From contig CAWGET010000006.1 of NCBI GenBank assembly GCA_963821715.1, positions 1,084,381 through 1,148,380 of the forward strand: a stretch of DNA of 64,000 nucleotides, written 5' to 3'. Of this stretch, positions 29,001 through 37,934 are shown one piece after another; position 1 is the stretch's first letter, and each line of letters starts with the position of its first letter. Source of the stretch: CAWGET01 sp963821715. Lineage in GTDB: Bacteria > Bacteroidota > Ignavibacteria > Ignavibacteriales > Melioribacteraceae. Position numbers and translations under genes: made by a program. Below the pieces are notes generated by a model. That model was not told the origin of the DNA and did no database searches. It was given only the letters and a program-made list of their open reading frames with translations.

Positions 29001-29313
29001 CTGTTCCACTCGGCCAATTCATCTCATCGTAAACCCAAACATCAATTCCAATTTCCTTTGCTTTTTCAACAGCAAACTTAACACGGTCAAACCATTTTTC
29101 TGATAAATAGCCGAGTTTATCGCCAAACCTTCCATGTATAAAAAATCCCGGAATACCCTTAGCTTTGTATTCCTTCATCTGCCATTCCATTTCTTCTTCA
29201 TTCATTTCACCGTTCCAGAACCAGAAAGGTAAAATCCCCATTTCTTTAGGAGGATTTTTGAAATTCTCTCTTGTGAGTTTTTCGCCGTCAACAACAATTT
29301 TCGAAAATGCCAT
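26056..29313 (-). CDS. GH106-like glycoside hydrolase (alpha-L-rhamnosidase type)
   Basis: Very large (1085 aa) hydrolase without an obvious signal peptide. The N-terminal TIM barrel shows PFWFWNGEM (about 28), GFFIHGRFGD (about 56), YDEMNWPSGTAN (about 95) and FYTDEPAMHYF (about 243), features of the GH106-related family; VLVLPPITHIT (about 555) marks a following alpha/beta region. From about residue 830 two galactose-binding-like beta-sandwich segments appear (LWYRTSFNVED, YSTKFNLKD). GH106 enzymes remove L-rhamnose in an inverting, calcium-assisted reaction. This sequence belongs to a wide related group often just called glycosyl hydrolase, so rhamnose is a hypothesis. Confidence 0.75.
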   Translation of the reverse strand: MAFSKIVVDGEKLTRENFKNPPKEMGILPFWFWNGEMNEEEMEWQMKEYKAKGIPGFFIHGRFGDKLGYLSEKWFDRVKFAVEKAKEIGIDVWVYDEMNWPSGTANRTVPKENPKLRQRYLELVALNVDGPLFTFLEATDSRYVNTGDSKPIAAYACTEKEFKNSIEELIDLTPNLSFNKVIPWEAPKGKWRLLYFLEKEVDYYIDALNPDSTKKFLEYTHDKYKESVGNEFGKIVPGFYTDEPAMHYFEVGRQNHVIPWSSQMFKIFRERRGYDLKPLLPALFLDMGEKTAQVRYDFWRTLTEQYRDSYFKQIRNWCEDNGVLFTGHLLFEEVLRLMARCEGNVFKYLEQFHITGVDHLYPKIGSKKDPDQHVALKIGSSAAHHFGSNRLLCESMGGTYWDCTLERMKWIANWEYVLGVNIFNNHGYHYSIEGERKRDWPPSQFYHHTWWKYYNHFTEYMARLGHILSGGKHVAKLLMLFPMNSIWTNYKPQKRDVVSKIIENHFNFVTDTLLRFHYDFDYADEDIFNGAKIKDGKIKIRDEKFEVLVLPPITHITKTTFDSIKKFVEGGGKVLADTFLPVSFLDSEKDGAVNQVKELFGVDPDDLLNIYNGGKNKKVKTQKKENVFVIHGKGISKTERRKKIKDALEKLVVPDVSIDNEDVFYLHRIKDGYDIYFFVNIQQNKAGKVNISLEKVGQPELWNPVNGELQKIYNYRVNNNRLEFTLNFDSTESHIVILKNKLSDSYITDTNLVIEEFKNDLVRGYQLNNDDEIKVKVQKSGSAKTLKQKAKSSLSQLKLGNKYHFEIENDNVLLIDKWKMHFEYEESGENYFDPDFNDSEWLDVTKGAWEMQLPQEREELIYPAILWYRTSFNVEDMPDYLNLMIDGFSGSSYKLFVNGKEVKDKGKRSYLDAEIKEVDISKYVVDGENKVAVKIIGERRTDGLLDLLKITGKFSLSEKDNSLSIQKLKPEIAKGDWTKKGLPFYSGTAVYSTKFNLKDEHLNTKMILETDCGEDVCEVEINGKTKVIPWNPYSIDIGDMVKEGENEIRIKVTNTLINILEGVRKKSGLLKEPRINFYNYYDLKY

Positions 29314-29324
29314 ATTCTCTCTTT

Positions 29325-30647
29325 CTAATTATTTTTTAAAATTTTATCAGCTTTTTCTGCAGCTTCCTTTAAAGCCTTTTCGGAAGACATTCTTCCGATA
29401 GTCGCTTTTTCAATTGCTTCTGCAAGAATTCGGTCAATCTGCATACTGTTATAGTCAAGCGATCTCCTTGACTGAGCAACATCCATTTGTTCAACATAAA
29501 TTTTCAAATTCGGATTTTCTTCCAGAAATTCTTGGTATTCTTTAATCTTAAGAACCGATCTTCGAACAGGCAGATATCCCGACTTCATTGACCAGAACGC
29601 CTGAGTTTCCGGTTTGAGAATCCACTTTAAAAATTCCCACGCTTCCTTTGGATGATCGGTCTGCTTGAAAATTACTAAAAATTCTCCGCCGGTATTTGTT
29701 GCAGCTTTTGCCGGACCAACTGGCAGCGGTGCTACAGACCAACGGATATTATTCAAAGTCTTTTTGTACTGAGGTAAATTCCAGGGTCCGTCGAAGATCA
29801 TAGCCGTTAGTTCTGATGCGAATGCCATATCGTGATCAGCAGAAAAATTTTTAAGGTTTAATTCATCAAATATTTTCTTCCAATAATCTAAAGCCCGGAC
29901 TCCTGCATCAGAACTAAATAAAGCTTGCTTTTGATCAAGACTTGTTACGTATCCGCCAGCCTGCCATAAAAAAGGAACCCATTGCCAGACCATATAACCT
30001 CCTAAAGGTCCGGCTGCAGGATAAACAGGAAGAAGAATTCCCGGTCTTTCTAATCTTCCATTACCATTTTTATCAAGACTTAACTTGACTGAATAATCAT
30101 ATAATTCCTGCCAATTCTTCGGCGGAGAGTCTGGATCGAGACCGGCTTCGGAAAACATATCCCTGTTATACAGCAGAGCAAAATTTGTAGCTTCCATAGG
30201 CAGGCTATACATTGTATCTTTCCAGGAGGCGAGAGGAATTAAACCTTCATACATATCCTCAATTTCATCGTTGGAGAATTCATCATCACTTTTCATAAAA
30301 TGATCAATCGAATAAATTGCATCGGCTTCCACAAGATCTTTATATGAACCTGCATAGATCCAGGAAATATCCGGAGTGTTTTTGCTTTGAACCGCAGTAA
30401 CTAATTTATATAGTAGAGCATTTCCCGAAGGAATATATTGCTCTTCGATCTTTATTCCGGGATGTTCTTTTTCAAATTTATCAAGCAATTCTTTCAATGC
30501 CGGAACACTGGAAGAAACCATACTGTGCCAGAAGGTCAAGGTTATTTCTTCCTGCTCAACTAGATTTTCCTTATCTCCACAAGACTGAAATAAAACGAGC
30601 GGGATAAGTATCAATATCAAATTATATTTTCTAATCGATCTCAACAT
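29325..30647 (-). CDS. Sugar ABC transporter substrate-binding lipoprotein
   Basis: Family 1 solute-binding protein. A signal with lipobox (VLFQSCGDK, Cys23) anchors it to a membrane. TFWHSMVSSSVPAL, ISWIYAGSYKDLVEA, LPMEATNFALLYNRDMF and GPWNLPQYKK align closely with the binding proteins at 1-579 and 49303-50628. Its start overlaps the upstream isomerase gene by 17 bases. No permease genes follow; the next gene is the GH106-like hydrolase. It therefore probably shares the permeases at 47520-49306 or works with ones outside the window. Confidence 0.92.
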   Translation of the reverse strand: MLRSIRKYNLILILIPLVLFQSCGDKENLVEQEEITLTFWHSMVSSSVPALKELLDKFEKEHPGIKIEEQYIPSGNALLYKLVTAVQSKNTPDISWIYAGSYKDLVEADAIYSIDHFMKSDDEFSNDEIEDMYEGLIPLASWKDTMYSLPMEATNFALLYNRDMFSEAGLDPDSPPKNWQELYDYSVKLSLDKNGNGRLERPGILLPVYPAAGPLGGYMVWQWVPFLWQAGGYVTSLDQKQALFSSDAGVRALDYWKKIFDELNLKNFSADHDMAFASELTAMIFDGPWNLPQYKKTLNNIRWSVAPLPVGPAKAATNTGGEFLVIFKQTDHPKEAWEFLKWILKPETQAFWSMKSGYLPVRRSVLKIKEYQEFLEENPNLKIYVEQMDVAQSRRSLDYNSMQIDRILAEAIEKATIGRMSSEKALKEAAEKADKILKNN

Positions 30648-31473
30648 TCTTCTGTAAAAGTTTGTCCTCTATAAATGATTTAGCTTCTTTAAATTCTTCC
30701 GGTTGAACGTGCTCAATAATTCCCCATTTTCCCGGAGTATATTTTTCTATTAACTGGGCAAGTAATGAATAATTCATCTCACCTTTTCCTGGTGCCGGAT
30801 AATCAAACGGCCAGGATTCATCATCTCTTCTCTTTATATCTTTAAAGTGAACCATCGAAATATCATCGCTGAGTTTTTCAAATAAATTTTTTAAAGTATC
30901 TTCTTCGTTCTCAAATCTTTCTGTTGTCATAAAATTCGGCGGATCCATCACAACTTTTAATCTATTGTTACTATTCAGGTTTTCTTTCAACCGCAGAAAA
31001 GATTTTTCATTGTGGATGATATGAGTAAAGAAAGTTTCGATTGCCAGTTCGCCGTTCACCGGTTCAAGTTTATCTAAAATTGTATTGCAGGTTTCCGTTA
31101 ATTTTTCGAATGCTTCATCTGTATGATTTTTTTCATCGGGATGAAACATATGTACATCTGATAAAGTACCGCTCCAAATTAAAACTTCTCTGCTTCCTAA
31201 CACCGGCATTAACTCAATCAAGTTGAAAAGCTTTTTCAGATCGAAGTTCATTGTTCTTTCTTCAGGCTTTAATCCGCTTATGTATCCTCCTACCGGACCT
31301 ATCTTTACATTTTTATCATCACATATTTTATTAATTTCTTTTGCACGTGCTTCTGTTAAATCGTCATCGCGATAAAATAATTGGCAATATTTATAGCCTG
31401 CATTGGCTGCTGCATCAAGATGTTTTTTGAATATTTCAAAACTATCAACGTCTACGCTGATGCCTAACTTCAT
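30631..31473 (-). CDS. Sugar phosphate isomerase/epimerase (TIM barrel)
   Basis: Xylose-isomerase-like TIM-barrel enzyme (280 aa), cytoplasmic. Metal-ligand candidates are Glu in LAIETFFTH (about 145), Asp in VVMDPPNFM (about 177), His in MVHFKDIKRRDDE (about 213) and Glu in GIIEHVQPEE (about 255). Its ATG overlaps the stop of the Gfo/Idh/MocA gene (ATGA), so the two are coupled; the same gene order recurs at 18111-20218. Substrate unknown. Confidence 0.87.
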   Translation of the reverse strand: MKLGISVDVDSFEIFKKHLDAAANAGYKYCQLFYRDDDLTEARAKEINKICDDKNVKIGPVGGYISGLKPEERTMNFDLKKLFNLIELMPVLGSREVLIWSGTLSDVHMFHPDEKNHTDEAFEKLTETCNTILDKLEPVNGELAIETFFTHIIHNEKSFLRLKENLNSNNRLKVVMDPPNFMTTERFENEEDTLKNLFEKLSDDISMVHFKDIKRRDDESWPFDYPAPGKGEMNYSLLAQLIEKYTPGKWGIIEHVQPEEFKEAKSFIEDKLLQKNVEID

Positions 31474-32495
31474 TGAACAATCTCCTTTTTTTCAAGAACA
31501 TCTTTTGGAGAAACCGGAATTCCATTTTGATCTGCAGATTGATATGCGGCTAGAACTAATGCCAAGGCTTCAACTTGATCTTTGGCATTGCTAAAAGGTT
31601 CTTTGTTCTCTTTTATACAATCGACGAAATGTTCTAATTCTTCCGTCATTCCTCCTTTTGCAGGAATGGTTTTTTCCAGCGTTTCTCCATTTTCATTCAT
31701 AAAGAATTTCTGCGAGATAAGATCAATATAAATTGCTCCTTTTGATCCAAGAATTTCAAAATCGAATTTAGGTTTACTCCATCCCGATGCATTTGTAAAA
31801 TGGAACAGTGCGGATGCTTCCTCGTATTTCAGCATCGAGAAAAAATTACCTTCAACTTCTTCTTTAGGATTGGTTTTTTCAGAAAATCCAAGTACAACTT
31901 GAGGCATTCCTAATATTTTTTTCACAACTGAAACAGCGTGAATTCCGGCGTCAATCAAAATTCCGCCGCCCGATTTTATTCTATCGAAACGCCAGTTATT
32001 TGCTGTATCGTTTTCAGAATCAGATTTTAAGCCGGGAAAGTCTATGTTTGATTTTATGCTGAAAGGTTTTCCTATTGAGCCTGACTTAATTTTGCTGATT
32101 GCTTCTGCTACCACAGGAATGTAATACCAATTTTCGGCAACCATAAAAATTTTGTCTGAAAGTTTTTGAACTTCCAGAATCTTTTTCGTGTCAGCTAAGG
32201 TTAGCGCTATTGGTTTTTCGCAGATTACGTGTTTTTTAGAATTCAAAGCTTTAATTGAATATTCTGTATGAAGAAAATTCGGAGCGCAGATATCAACAAT
32301 ATCAATTTCTTCATCTTCTAAAACTTTATTAAAATCAGTTTCAATATTTTCTATCTTCCATTTACCCGCTTTTTCCCCGGCAGCTTTTTTATTAACATCT
32401 ACAATTACTTTTACTTCTGCATCAGGAATATTCTGCCATCCTTCAAAATGGCTGTCGCTAATAATTCCAGCTCCCACTAAGGCAACATTATACAT
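31470..32495 (-). CDS. Gfo/Idh/MocA family oxidoreductase
   Basis: NAD(P)-dependent sugar dehydrogenase, 341 aa. Rossmann motif ALVGAGIISDSHF (5-17), EKPIALT (about 93), GGILIDAGIHAVSVVK (about 175; Asp and His of the active site). Its ATG overlaps the stop of the GH92 gene by one base (TAATG) and its stop overlaps the isomerase start. With that isomerase it forms the second oxidoreductase-isomerase pair in the locus. Confidence 0.9.
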   Translation of the reverse strand: MYNVALVGAGIISDSHFEGWQNIPDAEVKVIVDVNKKAAGEKAGKWKIENIETDFNKVLEDEEIDIVDICAPNFLHTEYSIKALNSKKHVICEKPIALTLADTKKILEVQKLSDKIFMVAENWYYIPVVAEAISKIKSGSIGKPFSIKSNIDFPGLKSDSENDTANNWRFDRIKSGGGILIDAGIHAVSVVKKILGMPQVVLGFSEKTNPKEEVEGNFFSMLKYEEASALFHFTNASGWSKPKFDFEILGSKGAIYIDLISQKFFMNENGETLEKTIPAKGGMTEELEHFVDCIKENKEPFSNAKDQVEALALVLAAYQSADQNGIPVSPKDVLEKKEIVQ

Positions 32496-34693
32496 TAATT
32501 TTCTCCGTCATTTACTAATTCTTCGGAAACAGAATATGGAGGATTTTCCTTTCCCCATTCCGACGGTTTATCATTCATCGTAAGAATTAATTCTCCGCCA
32601 TTTATCATATCATTGTGAGTAAACCAGGCTTTATTGTGATTCTTCCCATTCAATTTTGCTGCGGTTATATAAATATTTTCCGGACTCAAATTTTGGGCTG
32701 TGATTGTAAAATATTTTTTGTCTTTTACTTTTATTTTTATTTCATCGAAAATCGGTGAACTCATTAAATAAAGATTTTGTCCGGCATTAGGATAAAATCC
32801 CATCGCGCTGAAAACATACCATGCAGACATACATCCGGCATCGTCCTGTCCCGGCAATCCTTGAGGGTCGGGAGAATATTCATTTTTTATAATTTCTCTT
32901 ACTCGGTTAACTGTTTTATCAGGTCGTCCGGCATAAACGTATAAATAAGGAGTTAATATATCCGGCTGGTTATGCTGAATGTAATGTCCTTCATCGAACA
33001 TTTTATCTAAAAATCTTACAAAGTTTTCTTTACCTCCATGTCTGCTGATCAATCCTCCAACATCGTGCGGAACCGAAGTAGAATAATGCCAGGGTTCACC
33101 TTCGTAGAAATACGGACCTTCCCACCATTCTTCAATTCGGAAATCGGGCGAAAAACCTTCTACCCAATCTCCATCGGGAGTTTTTGTCCAGAAGAATTTT
33201 TCATCGTCTAAAAAAAGATTGTATGAATTCATAGATCGATGAAGATATTTTTGACGATCTTCTTTTTTATCTAATATTTTTGCCGCCTGCGAAACGCAGA
33301 AATCATTAAATGCATATTCGAGTGTTCTTGAAGAGCCGCACCATTTTCCCGAAGAAGAATAACCGAGCTTTAAATATTCGTCACTGTCTCTGCCGTATTC
33401 ATATGGAGAATCCGAAGGGACTTCTGCATTTTTCAGCATAGATGAATATGCTTTTTCGTAATCAAATCCTTTTAATCCTTTGACCATTGCATCGGCAAAT
33501 AATACATCGCTGTTTGTACCGCCCTGCATAAATGCGAAGCAGCCCGAAGACCAATTGTCCGGGATCCAGGATGTATGTTCGTAAATATCCAGCAGACTAT
33601 TTAAGATTCTAATTTGATTATCTTCATCAATTATAGTGTAAAGAGGATTAACTCCGCGGAAAGTATCCCACAATGCGATAAAATCCCAGAATGAAGGTTG
33701 ATCAGTTTCCCATCGTGGATTCTCTCCGGTGATATCGGTAGGCATTAACATTGTATTGTAAAGTAATGAATAGAATAAAATTTTTTCTTTTTCTCCGCCG
33801 CCCTTTACCTGAATTTTTTCTAATTCGTGCAGCCAAATTTTTTGAGCTTTTTCTTTCGCTTCATCAAAATTAATTCCAGAATATTCTTCCAAATTTTCTT
33901 TTGCTTTTACCAGACTGAGAAATGAAATTCCTACTTTTAGTTCTATTTGAGTTAAAGCCGGATTTTTGAAAGATAGAAATGCCTGAACAGAATCGCCGTA
34001 TGCTTCTTTTGTCCCTTCATAAATTTTTGAATTTCTTACAACGCCTACGGTATCTGCAGTGTGATTTACTTTTCCATGAAAATAAACTGTGTAAGGAACG
34101 AACGTACCAATTCCGCCAATGTAAGTTCCGTAACCTTCAAATTCATTATTGCTTAAGAATTTTATATATGAATGAATATTTTGTCCGGGATTGAATTCAA
34201 CAACGTTAACTGTTCTTCCCAAATCGATCAATAAATGATGATCTTGATTCGTTGAGAAAGAATATTTATGAAATCCGACTTTATGAGAGGCTGTTAATTC
34301 TGCTTTTACATTCCATCTATCTAATTTAACTGAATAATATCCTGCAGTTCCTATTTCATCTGATTTTTGCGAAGAATAATTTTCTATCTTCAGATTCCCA
34401 GATTGAGGAATCACCATTATATTTCCATATTTTCCCGCTCCGCCTGTTCCGCTTACATGAGTATGGCTGAATCCTTCTATCGGAGCGTTGGGCACATAAC
34501 CGGAAGTATTTTGTGGAAGCGGTGTATCAGGTCCAAGTTTAACCATTCCGTGCGGGACGCATGCTCCTACAAATGTTGCGCCTCCGCCATTCTCTGTACC
34601 TATAGTTGTATTTACAAATTCTAGTAAATTTTTCTGCTGGCTGAACGAATATCCGAAATTAATTACTAGAAAAAGTGTTAATATCTTTTTCAA
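32495..34693 (-). CDS. GH92 alpha-mannosidase
   Basis: Exported calcium-dependent exo-alpha-mannosidase of family GH92 (732 aa, normal size). Sec signal about 1-18 (NFGYSFSQQ). The family start FVNTTIGTENGGG...CVPHGMVKLGPDT is clear, as are GFSHTHVSGTGG (about 75), ALWDTFRGVNPLY (about 340) and the hallmark DDAGCMSAWYVFSAMGFYP (about 620). No T9SS tail is present. It lies 15 bases downstream of a PorV-like gene. It suggests alpha-mannose side groups or mannoproteins among the substrates. Confidence 0.94.
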   Translation of the reverse strand: MKKILTLFLVINFGYSFSQQKNLLEFVNTTIGTENGGGATFVGACVPHGMVKLGPDTPLPQNTSGYVPNAPIEGFSHTHVSGTGGAGKYGNIMVIPQSGNLKIENYSSQKSDEIGTAGYYSVKLDRWNVKAELTASHKVGFHKYSFSTNQDHHLLIDLGRTVNVVEFNPGQNIHSYIKFLSNNEFEGYGTYIGGIGTFVPYTVYFHGKVNHTADTVGVVRNSKIYEGTKEAYGDSVQAFLSFKNPALTQIELKVGISFLSLVKAKENLEEYSGINFDEAKEKAQKIWLHELEKIQVKGGGEKEKILFYSLLYNTMLMPTDITGENPRWETDQPSFWDFIALWDTFRGVNPLYTIIDEDNQIRILNSLLDIYEHTSWIPDNWSSGCFAFMQGGTNSDVLFADAMVKGLKGFDYEKAYSSMLKNAEVPSDSPYEYGRDSDEYLKLGYSSSGKWCGSSRTLEYAFNDFCVSQAAKILDKKEDRQKYLHRSMNSYNLFLDDEKFFWTKTPDGDWVEGFSPDFRIEEWWEGPYFYEGEPWHYSTSVPHDVGGLISRHGGKENFVRFLDKMFDEGHYIQHNQPDILTPYLYVYAGRPDKTVNRVREIIKNEYSPDPQGLPGQDDAGCMSAWYVFSAMGFYPNAGQNLYLMSSPIFDEIKIKVKDKKYFTITAQNLSPENIYITAAKLNGKNHNKAWFTHNDMINGGELILTMNDKPSEWGKENPPYSVSEELVNDGEN

Positions 34694-34708
34694 AAACTTT
34701 CCTATGAA

Positions 34709-35689
34709 TTAAAGACCCATTGTAATTGTGAATCTATGAGGAGCTTGGAGAAAATCATGTTTTACGTAAGCGTAATCGATTTTCAATCTTAAAAAATTTG
34801 TATCATATTTAAATCCGAATCCGGCGCTTAAATTACCTTCTTCATAATTAAGCTTGTAGCCTCCTCTCAGTACCAGCATATTGAAAAGACTATACTCAGC
34901 GCCAAGATGAAGTCTTTCAGCATAATCGTTTGTATGAATTGCATCTACATTGAGCGTTAATGCCTGCTTATCAGGATTGCCGCCTAAAAATAATTCTTCT
35001 CCACCGAGCAGATCAATTGAAATTCCGATTCTATAAACAATCGGTAATTCGTATGTCTGTTGTTCTTCTTCCTTTGTAAAAAGCCATCTTGCCTGACTTG
35101 AAAAATTTTGAGCGCTCATTGCAATTCGAATTCCGCGCCAGTTGGTGTTATAAAAACTTCCTACATCGAATCCCCATAAATCGCTATAATAGTCGTGCAG
35201 GTCTTCCCGCATATATTTTAGATTAACACCGATAGATAATTTATCTGTAAAATTTCTTGCCAAACCTACTCCAAATAATAAATCACTTCCGGTAAAAGTT
35301 TCACCGGTTCTAGTATCAATGTTTCCGCTTGCGCTCGTAACAAAGGCTTCCGGTATATCACCGTAATCCAGAGTTATATAACTAAATGTCAAAGTTCCTA
35401 TTTGATCGAAGGAAGCCCCGATGGCACCGCTTAAAATATTTAAATCGGCAATCCAGCTTGTATATCCGAAAGATGCTTCAACTCCTTGAATTCCGGCGGT
35501 TGCAGCAGGATTCCAGAAAATGGAATTTACATCGCGGACGCTTGCAATATTAGCATCGCCAAGTGCAACTTGTCTCGCTCCCATCCCAATCTTCAAAAAC
35601 TGCATTGAAGTTCTTCCTGCTTTATTGAATTGAGCCTGGCTAATTCCACAGGATGCAATGATCAAAATTAATGTTACTAACTTTCTCAA
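34709..35689 (-). CDS. PorV/PorQ-family outer-membrane protein
   Basis: Beta-barrel of the PorV/PorQ (UPF0164-like) family; signal peptide about 1-19. The family block FLKIGMGARQVALGDANIASVRDVNSIFWNPAA is at about 29-60 and strand-like repeats run to an aromatic-rich end (RFTITMGL). PorV proteins work in type IX secretion, delivering cargo to the cell surface. It sits directly downstream of the secreted FlgD-tail protein gene, 46 bases away, an order repeated at 61412-64000. It may be a dedicated partner of that protein. Confidence 0.85.
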   Translation of the reverse strand: MRKLVTLILIIASCGISQAQFNKAGRTSMQFLKIGMGARQVALGDANIASVRDVNSIFWNPAATAGIQGVEASFGYTSWIADLNILSGAIGASFDQIGTLTFSYITLDYGDIPEAFVTSASGNIDTRTGETFTGSDLLFGVGLARNFTDKLSIGVNLKYMREDLHDYYSDLWGFDVGSFYNTNWRGIRIAMSAQNFSSQARWLFTKEEEQQTYELPIVYRIGISIDLLGGEELFLGGNPDKQALTLNVDAIHTNDYAERLHLGAEYSLFNMLVLRGGYKLNYEEGNLSAGFGFKYDTNFLRLKIDYAYVKHDFLQAPHRFTITMGL

Positions 35690-35735
35690 TTTATCCTCTC
35701 CTTAAAAAGAGTTTTAATTTTTATTGTGATGAGCT

Positions 35736-37911
35736 TTATCGTATGATCATCAACTTTCCGTTCGTTTTATCACCAGATGATTCTTCGGCTTCCGATTTAA
35801 TAACATAGATATACAACCCGGGTGCTACCAAAAGTCCTGAATCAGAACGCTGATCCCATGCAATACTTCCGGAGAGATTTCCCTGTTGATCGGGTCCATG
35901 CTCTAACGTTCTCACCAGATCGCCTGAAATAGTAAATATTTTTATTACGGCTTTCTCAGGTAAATTCCTGAATTCAATTTTCCTGGGAGTCGGTTCACCG
36001 AAGCTGTGGTTAGGATCTCCTTCGATATATGGATTAGGCGCAACAAAAACATCCCAGCCAACTTCAGAAATATTTAATGGTCCTGGTCTGGCTGCGGTTA
36101 GTGGAGTTCGGTTTTTATCTGAACTTAAGAGTTCGGGAAGGTTTTCTACCAAAGTTCCATTTGCCGAAGTCCAGGGTTTCGGGTTAGAATTATATGCTTC
36201 GACGTAATAATAAAACTCGAAACCAAACTGCAGTCCTTTATCGAGATATATGTAAAGTCCCTGTTCTTCATCCCAATAATTATCAAATTCTGCTCTAGGA
36301 ATATCGGCTACTAATTCCCAAATTCCTCTTTTATCAATTCCTCTGTATATCCTGTATCCGCTCAAATCAGTTGAGCCGTCGTAGAAAATTTCACCCGAGC
36401 CGTCAATAAATTGAGCCTCTTCGGCATTCTTTTCCCACTGAATTGCAATAACCGCTGTGTCTGTTCCTCTTGATGCATTAGCCGCTCTCGTAACAGGAGC
36501 CGGGGGAGATTCGGGCACATCGGCTGCTAAGTTCTATTCCGTTCACTTCGGCACCAATTCCCCATTTAACAGCATTTCTAACCGCTTCAACATTTCTTTC
36601 AAACGCCGCGATTGTACTGTCGGGATATTTATGATCCGGATCGCCTTTAATTACATCCCACAAATCCATAACTCCCGCAACCTCTGCAACAATAATCCTG
36701 ACGCTGTCTCCAGGAGCTAAGGTATATGGACCGAATGAGCTTGTATACCAATTATAGTTTTTACCATTGTTTGTAGGAAGATAATCGTGAGTTGCAAATT
36801 GATAAATTTCTTCCATACTAAATGTTGTTAAACCGAATCCTTCAAAATCAACCGTCTTCCCATTAAATTTATCACCTTCATCACTGTAAATATTAAAATG
36901 AGTCGGGTCTGCATCAAAAGGATTTCCACTTGAGCCCTGCGGCGGTGTGCGGTATAAAAATGCGAATCCAAATGCAGAAGGATCCTGAAGTTCCGGTTCC
37001 CATTCCGGGCGGACTTTTAATAATTCTCTCCAATTATTTTTTATGCCATGCTGATCCCATGGTTTAGGTTCGCGTCCTCCGTTAAAATCACGACTGTAAT
37101 AATAAAGTCCTTTCCCGTCATTCTGCTGATTTTCGACAGCATAATAATCTGAATATCCTCCTCCGGGATGCCAACCAAAAGATCCTGCCGGAGCTGTGGA
37201 GGATAGAAAATCGGAATCGTAGTGAAAATTTATTACTCCTTTTGTGGAAACCTGCAGCCCGCTGTGGAAAACAATCCAAACTTCTTCGAGAGTCTGCTGC
37301 AGTTCTTCTACCCGGTTTACCGAGGGCAAAGCAATTTTGCCTGTATTTTTGTAAACATAATCGTAGATGATGAAATCATCATAACCCGGGAAACTCCAAG
37401 CCATAGATCTTTGCTTTACTGTTATTCCTGTAGCAGTATGAAACTGCGTATAATTAACTTCTTCCGGGAATAAAGGATCAAAATCGGAATTCTCCACATA
37501 ATTTTCGGTTCGCTGGAATGGAGGAATATTTTGAAGAACACCCATATCTCCTGTAGCAAGAGAAGCGTGGTAAAGTAGGTAATCTTTTTGTTCCGGCGTA
37601 AATGCCGGTGGAACAAGAGTTTGGGCATCTTTTACAATTATCCAAGGTCCGGTTCTGAAGTTATGAAAATTAGCGTCTGTTATAAATCCATTAGCTTGAA
37701 ATTCATCGGTCGGAAATTCATACCCTGGGAATCCCGGATAAAACCCGATACCTGTTACCTGAAGGTAATCCCATGCACCGGGATCGCCTATATAGCCGAA
37801 GTTATATAATGTTTCCCAGAGTTTTCCTCTTGTATGAGTCGTTGATATTTCCTGAGGGAAAATTTCTGAAAAGACCAGCGCTACAAAAACTATAATTAAA
37901 TATTTTTTCAT
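35736..37911 (-). CDS. Secreted protein with FN3-like and FlgD-like C-terminal domains, one frameshift
   Basis: Exported protein of unknown function. Signal peptide about 1-20 (ends SEIFPQEIS). A large central region carries few known motifs; near the C-terminus an FN3-like part (YRIYRGIDKRGIWELV) leads to a FlgD-Ig-type end (VAPNPYIEG...IKIFTISGDLVRTLEH...GLYIYVIKS...GKLMIIR). The frame breaks near 36528: the 5' part alone runs to 36478 and the 3' part is open 35736-36518. Dropping one base there restores one protein (about 724 aa) through ELAADVPESPP. It lies between a TonB receptor and a PorV-like gene. I infer a surface glycan-binding partner that replaces SusD; this is unproven. Confidence 0.75.
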
Positions 37912-37934
37912 CTTAGCTACGCTTTATTTTTCTT

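Noticed and set aside
35736..37911. SusD for the TonB receptor
   Set aside because: No lipobox and no SusD-like TPR helices; the protein is beta-rich with a FlgD-type end.
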